From Martelella lutilitoris (GTDB lineage: Bacteria; Pseudomonadota; Alphaproteobacteria; Rhizobiales; Rhizobiaceae): a stretch of 64,000 nucleotides of DNA. The stretch lies in contig NZ_VCLB01000005.1 in the NCBI RefSeq assembly GCF_005924265.1, forward strand, positions 124,001-188,000. The letters run 5' to 3'. The notes under the pieces are model-generated. The model saw only the letters and a list, made by a program, of their open reading frames with translations. It was not told the DNA's origin and did no database searches. The position numbers and the translations under genes are program-made. Shown here piece after piece: positions 57,444-64,000 of this stretch (position 1 is the first letter of the stretch; every line of letters begins with the position of its first letter).

Positions 57444-60397
57444 GCGGCGCAATGCGCATTGCCGGCAAGGGGCGTCTGACGCCTGCCAGGACCATCCGCT
57501 TTTCCTTCGATGGCAAGACCTATAAGGCCCTTGAGGGCGACACGCTCGCCTCCGCGCTTCTGGCCAATGGCGTGCATCTGGTCGGCCGTTCCTACAAGTA
57601 TCACCGCCCGCGCGGCTTCCTGACGGCCGGTTCGGAGGAGCCAAACGCGCTCTTTGATATTTCCCGCGACAGCGCGCGCCGTCAGCCGAATGTGCGCGGT
57701 CCGGTTCAGGAGGTCTTCGACGGCATGAAGGCGTCGTCGCAGAACCGCTGGCCGTCGCTCTCCTTCGATGCCGGCGCGATCAATGATGTCCTCTCGCCCT
57801 TCTTCATCGCCGGCTTCTACTACAAGACCTTCATGTGGCCGCGCATTGCCTGGCACAGGCTTTACGAGCCTTTGATCCGCAGGGCGGCCGGTCTCGGTGA
57901 GGCGCCGACGGAGGAGGATCCCGACACCTATGCCTGCCGCTATATCCATTGCGATGTGCTGGTGGTCGGCGCCGGTCTTGCCGGGCTGACGGCTGCCCTT
58001 TCCGCCGCAAAAGCCGGCAAGGACGTGGTCCTCTGCGACGAAAAGCCGGAACCGGGCGGGGCGCTTCAATATGAAAGCGGCACGACCGTGAACGGCATGC
58101 CGGGCTATGAGTGGGCGCTTGCCGCCGTGGACGAGTTGAAAGGCATGGACAATGTCCGCGTCCTGCCGCGCACGACCGCCTTCGGCTATTACAACCACAA
58201 TTTCGTCGCGCTCAGCGAAAGGTTGACCGACCACTTGCCTAACGCGAAGGCGGATGGCCCGCGCGAGCGGCTGTGGCAGGTCAGAACCGGCGAGGTGATC
58301 CTCGCCACCGGCGCAATCGAGCGGCCGATGGTGTTTCCCGAAAACGACCGCCCCGGCATCATGCTGGCATCGGCCGCGCGGGCCTATCTGAACCATTACG
58401 GCGTCGCCATTGGCAAAAGGGTCGGCGTCTATTGCGCCCATGATTCGGCTTATGAGGCAGCCTTCGATCTGAAGGAAGCGGGCGTCGATGTCGCCGTCAT
58501 CGTCGACAGCCGGCCGGAAGCGGGGGCAGGTATTGCCGAACAGGCTAAGGCGCTCGGCATCAAGGTGCTGGCCAACAACACCGTTGTCGGCACGAAGGGG
58601 CGGCTTCGTGTCTCCTCGATGAAGGTGAAGGACAAGGCCAGCGGCAAGACGCGCAACTTCGATATCGATGCGCTGATCACCTCCGCCGGATGGACGCCGT
58701 CCGTCCACCTCTTCTCCCAGTCGCGCGGCAAGCTGGTTTTCGATGCGGACGAGCAGCGTTTCGTTCCCGGCACCCATGCGCAGAATTCCGTATGTGTCGG
58801 CGCCTGCAACGGCACGGACGCGATCCATGCGCTTATCGGCGAGGCGGCGGCAGCCGGCGGCGGCATTGCCGATATCACGGCCGAGAACGTCCGCCCGTGG
58901 ACCGGCGGCATGCTGGGTGAAGACGAGAGCGCCGACAGCGATGCGCGTGCCTTCATCGACTATCAGCACGATGTCTGCGCCAAGGATATCCGTCAGGCGG
59001 TGCATGAGGGCATGGCCTCGATCGAGCATATCAAGCGGTTTACCACCAACGGCATGGCCTCCGACCAGGGCAAGCTCTCCAACATGCATGGCCTGGCGAT
59101 TGCCGCGGAGGTGCTGGACCGGCCGATCCCGCAGGTCGGGCTGACGACCTTCCGCCAGCCGTTTACACCGGTAACCTTCGGCACGCTGATCGGCCATTCG
59201 CGGGGGCCGCTTTTCGACCCGGCCCGCAAGACGCCGATCCATGAATGGGCGGAAGGTGAGGGCGCGGCATTCGAGGATGTCGGCAACTGGAAGCGGGCCT
59301 GGTTTTTCCCGCGCCCCGGCGAAACCAAGCATGATGCGGTCAACCGCGAATGCCGCACGGTGCGCGAGGCGGCCGGCGTCTTCGATGCCTCCACGCTCGG
59401 CAAGATCGAAGTGGTCGGTCCGGATGCCGAGGCCTTCATGAACCTGATGTATTCCAACGCCTGGTCGACGCTGAAGCCCGGCAAATGCCGCTACGGGCTG
59501 ATGCTGCGCGAGGATGGCTATATCTACGATGACGGCGTGGTCGGAAGGCTTTCGCAGGACCGTTTCCACGTGACGACAACAACCGGCGGCGCGCCGCGCG
59601 TTCTCAATCTGATGGAAGACTATCTGCAGACCGAGTTTCCGCATCTGAAGGTGTGGCTGACGTCTGCGACCGAGCAATGGGCCGTCATCGCCGTGCAGGG
59701 GCCGAAGGCGCGCGAGATCATCGCCCCCTTTGTCGAGGGCGTCGATATTGCCGCCGATGCCTTCCCGCATATGAGCCTTGCCGAATGCACCGTCTGCGGG
59801 GTTCCGGCACGGCTCTTCCGGGTGTCGTTTACCGGCGAACTCGGCTTCGAGATCAATGTGCCGGCTGACTATGGACTTTCCGTCTGGCAGACGATTTTCG
59901 AGCGTGCCGAAAGCTTCGGGGCCTGCGCCTATGGCACCGAAACCATGCATGTGCTGCGCGCGGAAAAGGGCTATATCGTCGTCGGTCAGGATACCGATGG
60001 CACGGTGACGCCCTTTGATGCCGGCATGGGCTGGGCTGTCTCGAAGAAGAAGGCCGATTTCGTCGGCATTCGCGGGCTGAAGCGGCCGGATCTGGTGGCC
60101 GAGGACCGCAAGCAGCTTGTCGGCCTGATGGTCAAGAACAATCCGCGCCTGGTGCTGGAGGAGGGGGCGCAAATCGTTGCCGATCCGAACGCGGCCAAAC
60201 CGGTGCCGATGCTCGGTCATGTGACCTCTGCCTACTGGTCGGAGGCGCTTCAAAGCGGCATTGCCATGGCCGTGGTCAAGAATGGCCACGCGTTGAAGGG
60301 TCAGACGCTCTACGTGCCGATGCCGGATCGCAATATCGCGGTCGAAGTGGTCGATACCGTATTCTACGACAAGGAAGGAGCGCGCATCCATGGCTGA
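57440..60397 (+). CDS. soxA: Sarcosine oxidase alpha subunit
   Basis: 985 residues, the normal SoxA length. A ferredoxin-like N-domain (DTLASALLANGVHLVGRSYKYHRPRG) is followed by the NAD-binding domain with VVGAGLAGLTAALSAAKAG and the linked FAD/NAD oxidoreductase region, then a C-terminal aminomethyltransferase (GcvT) domain from about residue 600 that binds tetrahydrofolate (HDAVNRECRTVREAAGVFD). It passes the methyl carbon of sarcosine to THF as 5,10-methylene-THF. It overlaps soxD by 4 and soxG by 8 bases. Confidence 0.96.
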   Translation: MSGAMRIAGKGRLTPARTIRFSFDGKTYKALEGDTLASALLANGVHLVGRSYKYHRPRGFLTAGSEEPNALFDISRDSARRQPNVRGPVQEVFDGMKASSQNRWPSLSFDAGAINDVLSPFFIAGFYYKTFMWPRIAWHRLYEPLIRRAAGLGEAPTEEDPDTYACRYIHCDVLVVGAGLAGLTAALSAAKAGKDVVLCDEKPEPGGALQYESGTTVNGMPGYEWALAAVDELKGMDNVRVLPRTTAFGYYNHNFVALSERLTDHLPNAKADGPRERLWQVRTGEVILATGAIERPMVFPENDRPGIMLASAARAYLNHYGVAIGKRVGVYCAHDSAYEAAFDLKEAGVDVAVIVDSRPEAGAGIAEQAKALGIKVLANNTVVGTKGRLRVSSMKVKDKASGKTRNFDIDALITSAGWTPSVHLFSQSRGKLVFDADEQRFVPGTHAQNSVCVGACNGTDAIHALIGEAAAAGGGIADITAENVRPWTGGMLGEDESADSDARAFIDYQHDVCAKDIRQAVHEGMASIEHIKRFTTNGMASDQGKLSNMHGLAIAAEVLDRPIPQVGLTTFRQPFTPVTFGTLIGHSRGPLFDPARKTPIHEWAEGEGAAFEDVGNWKRAWFFPRPGETKHDAVNRECRTVREAAGVFDASTLGKIEVVGPDAEAFMNLMYSNAWSTLKPGKCRYGLMLREDGYIYDDGVVGRLSQDRFHVTTTTGGAPRVLNLMEDYLQTEFPHLKVWLTSATEQWAVIAVQGPKAREIIAPFVEGVDIAADAFPHMSLAECTVCGVPARLFRVSFTGELGFEINVPADYGLSVWQTIFERAESFGACAYGTETMHVLRAEKGYIVVGQDTDGTVTPFDAGMGWAVSKKKADFVGIRGLKRPDLVAEDRKQLVGLMVKNNPRLVLEEGAQIVADPNAAKPVPMLGHVTSAYWSEALQSGIAMAVVKNGHALKGQTLYVPMPDRNIAVEVVDTVFYDKEGARIHG

Positions 60398-60944
60398 GGA
60401 ACTCGTTGCCACACGGACATTTCCGCTTGCCGGCGCCTTTGGCGGTTCGGGCCTTGCCCGGCTTGTCGTGGCCGGCGATGCGACCCGGCTTGCATTGAGG
60501 GCGGGCGAAGAGGCGCTTGGCGCTCTTTCCGGCGCCCTCGAAATAGAATTGCCGCGCGCACCGCTGTCATCCGCCATGCGGGACGGTCGCTATGCATTCT
60601 GGCTGGGGCCGGACGAATGGCTGGTGATCAATGAATATGGCGACGACCTGATGTCGCGCCTTGGCGGGATCGAAGCGCCGTTTTCGGCCGTCGACGTCTC
60701 CCACCGCAATGTCGCGGTGATGGTCGACGGGCCGGGGGCCGCGACGGCGATCAACGCCGCCTGCCCGCAGGATTTGAGGCTTGCCGGCTTTCCTGTCGGC
60801 AAGGTGGTGCGCACCGTTCTCGGCAAGGCCGAGATCGTGCTGTTCCGCAAGGAGGAGAACACCTTCCGCGTGGAATGCTGGCGTTCCTTCGCACCCTATG
60901 TCTTCGGCCTGCTCGATCAGGGCGCGAAGGACGCAGCTTCTTGA
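60390..60944 (+). CDS. soxG: Sarcosine oxidase gamma subunit
   Basis: 184 residues, a GcvT-like fold without a full active site. FWLGPDEWLVINEYGDDL and VDVSHRNVAVMVDGPGAATAINAACPQDL are typical SoxG segments, and VLFRKEENTFRVECWRSFAPYVFGLL closes it. It completes the alpha-beta-gamma-delta complex. Last gene of the operon; it converges with the DUF2332 gene, stops 6 bases apart. Confidence 0.94.
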   Translation: MAEELVATRTFPLAGAFGGSGLARLVVAGDATRLALRAGEEALGALSGALEIELPRAPLSSAMRDGRYAFWLGPDEWLVINEYGDDLMSRLGGIEAPFSAVDVSHRNVAVMVDGPGAATAINAACPQDLRLAGFPVGKVVRTVLGKAEIVLFRKEENTFRVECWRSFAPYVFGLLDQGAKDAAS

Positions 60945-60950
60945 GGTCGC

Positions 60951-62003
60951 TCAAAGCTGCCAGTCGATCCAGCGGCCGTGAAAATCGGCGCGGCCGAGCG
61001 TATGCGCCTCGCCTCCGGGATAGACGACAAGGGTAAGGGCAGCGCCCGGTCCCTTGTCATCTGCTTCCATGGCAAGATGGCAGAGCGGAGCGTCCCGGCT
61101 GGCGCGACCACCGGCCGCGGCAATCATGTCGAGACCCTCGCGCTGGGCGGCTGCGGGCAGATATTGCCAGGCGATCGTGTGATAGACGACATGCACCGCA
61201 TCCTCACGACGCGTGTCTAGCCTTTCGGCAAGCCACTGAAGCGCATCGTTCTTTTCAACATGCACGCGATACTTCCGGGCAAGGGCAAGCGCCTTTTCCG
61301 TGCGCTCGATTCGGTCAGTCTGGTCAGCCCAGATATATGACAGCAACCGTTCACAATCGTCCGGATTGTCCGCGCGCAGCGGATTGAGGTCGCAGCCGGC
61401 CCGTTCGCGTACAGAGATTTCGGCATGTGCGGGGCGCCTGCCTTGCCATTGCGGCGCGATGGTGAACGGCGCCACGTCTTCGGCCGGTCCGTAATGCATT
61501 CCGGCGAAGCGGTAGGCATAGCGGTCGAAAAGCAGGTTGAGGCCTGCCGAAGCGCCGATTTCCGAAAGGACCAGCGGCTTGCCGGGAAACCGGTCTGCGA
61601 TTTCCGCAAAGGCCGGAAACAGCGCGGCGGAACGGCGCACTTCATTGGTCTGCGGCGCCGACTGCATGCGCTCTGCAATAAAGCCGGCGTGCTCTGTCAG
61701 CGCGGTAGCGATGGCACTCCAGAGGTCATCATCGGATGCGGAGGCGGGCGGATAAACTGCCGAGATCGAAGCCCAGCCCTGCCGCCGCAGCGCATGCAGC
61801 GCACCACAAAACCTCAGCGCCGGCGCATCGACAACGGCGCGTTCGACCGGCCATGTCCGTATCATGTCGGCAACCGCGCCTTGATGTTCAAGCCGCTCGA
61901 CAGCAAGACGGCACACTCTCGCGGTAAACGGTGAGCCGAGTTCATCGCAGGCCTTGGCTTGTCGTTCGAAGGCCGCGCCGATTGGGGTGCCGGCAAGCGT
62001 CAT
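60951..62003 (-). CDS. DUF2332-family protein of unknown function
   Basis: 350 residues from the ATG at 62003; the frame is open to 62423 but those residues are antisense to the MaoC gene. VLSEIGASAGLNLLFDRYAYRF around residues 148-170 and TIAWQYLPAAAQREGL near the end are the DUF2332 signature. The shape of SEIGASAGLNLLFD resembles a nucleotide- or SAM-binding turn, but no reaction is known. The start overlaps the stop of the MaoC gene (ATGA), so the two are translated together. Confidence 0.85.
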   Translation of the reverse strand: MTLAGTPIGAAFERQAKACDELGSPFTARVCRLAVERLEHQGAVADMIRTWPVERAVVDAPALRFCGALHALRRQGWASISAVYPPASASDDDLWSAIATALTEHAGFIAERMQSAPQTNEVRRSAALFPAFAEIADRFPGKPLVLSEIGASAGLNLLFDRYAYRFAGMHYGPAEDVAPFTIAPQWQGRRPAHAEISVRERAGCDLNPLRADNPDDCERLLSYIWADQTDRIERTEKALALARKYRVHVEKNDALQWLAERLDTRREDAVHVVYHTIAWQYLPAAAQREGLDMIAAAGGRASRDAPLCHLAMEADDKGPGAALTLVVYPGGEAHTLGRADFHGRWIDWQL

Positions 62004-62488
62004 GCCGTTTCCGGTCGGTCTTCTGCGGCGAACTGGACGAGGGTGATCCAGTCGGCGGTCAGCGCCGGCTTGCGCTCGCCCTCGATCTCGACGCTGACGG
62101 CATAGTTGATCGCCAGCAGTTCCGCCCCGCGAAAGCGCGCTTCCTTGAGCATGAAGCGACCGCGCACGCGCGCGCCGCTTTTGACCGGGGTCATGAAGCG
62201 CACCTTGTCGAAGCCGAAATTGATGCCCATGGTCTGCTCGCGCACCTTCGGCACGCAATCGAAATTCATTGCCGAAAGCAGCGAAAGCGTCAGGAAACCG
62301 TGCGCGATCGTGCCGCCGAACGCCGTTTCCGCGCGAGCGCGCTGGGGGTCCGTATGAATGAACTGATGGTCGAGCGTGGCGTCGGCGAAGGTGTCGATCA
62401 TCGTCTGGTCTACGGTGAACCAACGCGACAGACCGACCTCATGGCCGACGTAATCCTTCACTTCAGAAAGCGAAATTTCTTTGGCCAT
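62000..62488 (-). CDS. MaoC-like (R)-enoyl-CoA hydratase/dehydratase
   Basis: 162 residues, one hotdog domain. FADATLDHQFIHTDPQRARAETAFGGTIAHGF carries the catalytic Asp and His of the (R)-hydratase family. MGINFGFDKVRFMTPVKSGARVRG is the usual second half. It adds water to or removes it from acyl-CoA; a fatty-acid, PHA or unknown pathway role is possible. The ATG at 62488 is used. Its stop overlaps the start of the DUF2332 gene. Confidence 0.9.
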   Translation of the reverse strand: MAKEISLSEVKDYVGHEVGLSRWFTVDQTMIDTFADATLDHQFIHTDPQRARAETAFGGTIAHGFLTLSLLSAMNFDCVPKVREQTMGINFGFDKVRFMTPVKSGARVRGRFMLKEARFRGAELLAINYAVSVEIEGERKPALTADWITLVQFAAEDRPETA

Positions 62489-62526
62489 GGTTTTCTTTCG
62501 GCTGCGCACACTTGTTGTTGGTTGGG

Positions 62527-64000
62527 CTATCCGGCCTCGGAGAGCATCTCCGCATAAAACGATACCGAACGGGGCGCAAGCGCGATCTCGACAATGCCGC
62601 GTCGCCGGTCGGCGAGGCTGTGCCACCCATGGGCGTCGCGCTCCGGCAGGCGGAAGGCTATTTCCTCGTGACTGCGGTTGATCAGGACGGCAAGCCGGGT
62701 CGGGGTTTCGCTGCCGCGCTCCGTGGTCGAAAGCACGACGCTCAGGCTGTCGCACTCGGCGGCCTCCCAGTCGTCGACGGTCATGATCTCTCCGTCCGGG
62801 CGCAGCCAGGCCACGTCGTCCTCGGTGAAGAAACCGGTCTCGGAAAAGACCGCGAACTGCCTGCGCAAGGCCGCAAGCGCGCCGGTATAGGCAATCAGCT
62901 CCTCGTCCATCGCCTTCCAGTCGATCCAGGTGGTCTCGTTGTCCTGGCAATAGGCGTTGTTGTTGCCATACTGGGTCATGCCGCCCTCGTCGCCGGCCTT
63001 CAGCATGATCGCGCCACGGCTGGCAAACAGCGTGGCGAGCAGGGCCTTGATGTCCTGGCGGCGGTGGGCGAGAACGACCTGATTGTCGGTCTCGCCCTCG
63101 ATGCCGTTGTTCCATGAGAAATTCTCGTCGTGTCCGTCTCGGTTGCTCTCGCCGTTCGGGCCGTTGTGCTTGTGCACATAGGCGGTCACGTCATGCAGCG
63201 AGAACCCGTCATGGGCTGCGATGAAATTGACCGAGCGGGTCACATGCTGGTCGCGCACGGAAAAGATATGCGATGAGCCCGACAGTGCGTCGGCGAGCCG
63301 TCCCGTCATGTGCTGATCGCCGCGCCAGAACCGTCGCATGTCGTCGCGCGCGCGATCGTTCCATTCGAGGAAAGGGGCGGGGAAATGGCCGAGCTGATAG
63401 CCGCCGGGACCGATATCCCAAGGTTCGGCGATCATCGTGCGGTCCTTCAGCACCGGATCGGAGAGAATGGCTTCGAGCGTTTCGGCATGGGTGTCGAAGC
63501 CGTTCCGCGTGCGCCCGAGAATGGGCGCGAGGTCGAAGCGGAAACCATCAATGCCAGCCTCCGTCACGAAGAAGCGCAGGCTGTCGATGATGTAGCGACG
63601 CACCATGGGATGATTGCAGGCAATCGTGTTGCCGCAGCCGGTATCGTTGATGAACACCGAAGGATCGTCGTCGGCGAGGCGATAATAGGTCGCGTTGTCG
63701 AGCCCGCGGAAGCTCAGCGTGCCGCCGAACTGGTCGCTCTCGCCACTGTGGTTGAAGACGAGATCGAGGATCACGGCAATGCCCGCTTCGTGGAGCGCGT
63801 CCACCGCCCGGCGCAGTTCGCCGATCCCGCCGGGGCAGAGCCGCGGGTCGGGCGCCATGAAGGTGACCGGGTTGTAGCCCCAGGCATTGGTGAGCCCGAG
63901 GGGCTGAAGGTGGCGCTCGTCGATCCAGGCCGTCACCGGCATCAGTTCGATCGCGTCCGCCCCGATCTTCTGCAGATGCTCCACCACGGCCGGGTGGCCA
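62527..64000 (-). CDS. glgX: Glycogen debranching enzyme GlgX, 5' end outside the window
   Basis: The frame is open from base 64000 (about 490 residues visible of roughly 650), so the N-terminal CBM48 part lies beyond. The GH13 barrel has LGLTNAWGYNPVTFMAPD, VILDLVFNHSGE, GFRFDLAP (nucleophilic Asp), MIAEPWD (acid Glu) and NFIAAHDGFS. AGDEGGMTQYGNNNAYCQDN is close to the family form AGDE(F/L)G(R/N)TQ. It removes the alpha-1,6 branches of phosphorylase-trimmed glycogen. The rest of a glg cluster may follow beyond 64000. Confidence 0.94.
   Translation of the reverse strand, partial: GHPAVVEHLQKIGADAIELMPVTAWIDERHLQPLGLTNAWGYNPVTFMAPDPRLCPGGIGELRRAVDALHEAGIAVILDLVFNHSGESDQFGGTLSFRGLDNATYYRLADDDPSVFINDTGCGNTIACNHPMVRRYIIDSLRFFVTEAGIDGFRFDLAPILGRTRNGFDTHAETLEAILSDPVLKDRTMIAEPWDIGPGGYQLGHFPAPFLEWNDRARDDMRRFWRGDQHMTGRLADALSGSSHIFSVRDQHVTRSVNFIAAHDGFSLHDVTAYVHKHNGPNGESNRDGHDENFSWNNGIEGETDNQVVLAHRRQDIKALLATLFASRGAIMLKAGDEGGMTQYGNNNAYCQDNETTWIDWKAMDEELIAYTGALAALRRQFAVFSETGFFTEDDVAWLRPDGEIMTVDDWEAAECDSLSVVLSTTERGSETPTRLAVLINRSHEEIAFRLPERDAHGWHSLADRRRGIVEIALAPRSVSFYAEMLSEAG

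Noticed and set aside
57386-60577. Open frame of about 1060 codons on the minus strand opposite soxA-soxG
   Set aside because: Antisense shadow of high-GC coding DNA. Its translation is rich in Arg, His, Asp and Gly without motifs, while soxA on the plus strand is certain.

Overview
The window is chromosomal DNA, about 62% GC by eye and densely coded, with gene content and order typical of Rhizobiales (Alphaproteobacteria). Evidence for this includes an RNase E whose S1 domain is split by a charged insert, an NDUFA12-type complex I subunit, the aat-accC-accB-aroQ-dsbA block, a soxBDAG sarcosine oxidase operon, a hemP-hmuSTUV heme locus, and a TGA-N9-TCA palindrome of the RirA type. A Martelella/Aurantimonadaceae-like organism would fit, but I cannot fix the genus. 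I saw no tRNA, rRNA, CRISPR array, transposase or integrase.

Layout. 1-901 is the start of a UDP-sulfoquinovose synthase (sqdB), cut by the window edge. 1097-12306 is the cell-envelope run ybgC-tolQ-tolR-tolA-tolB-pal, a terminator, cpoB-tilS, ftsH, a terminator, and glmM. 12307-15470 is a disturbed interval: a small hypothetical gene, a broken choloylglycine-hydrolase-like gene fused to a second copy of the last 66 bases of glmM, and an intact paralogue on the other strand. 15775-18672 is serC-serA with a possible structured leader. 18848-23025 holds an EAL protein, a small hypothetical gene, a YjhX-like protein, gatB and two GNAT genes. 23120-29303 holds NDUFA12, a DUF2155 gene, a pectinesterase, then aat, accC, accB, aroQ and dsbA on the minus strand. 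29511-34062 holds an aminotransferase, twin terminators around a dispersed repeat, and rne.

34778-43226 carries the amidase amiC, PBP1A, prfB with a programmed +1 frameshift, and ileS. 43459-47171 carries a lipoprotein, a GNAT gene, tadA, rluB and rsmD. 47176-53444 is the iron/heme module: hemP-hmuS-hmuT-hmuU-hmuV on the minus strand and, divergently, a small exported protein and tonB, with a RirA-like operator between them. 53454-54741 carries a TPR lipoprotein and rpsU preceded by a mini-ORF that partly copies its start. 55039-60944 is soxB-(alpha/beta hydrolase)-soxD-soxA-soxG. 60951-64000 carries a DUF2332 gene, a MaoC-like gene and a 5'-truncated glgX.

How it works together: most genes are housekeeping (Tol-Pal envelope maintenance, peptidoglycan synthesis and splitting, translation and RNA decay, serine and fatty-acid precursors). 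The accessory parts are iron acquisition, sarcosine demethylation feeding C1 metabolism, and possible use of pectin fragments. No clearly new defence or mobile system is visible. The most unusual points are the alpha/beta hydrolase with an apparent Asp nucleophile inside the sox operon, the glmM-tail chimera, the mini-ORF before rpsU, and the duplicated terminators around a MITE-like repeat.
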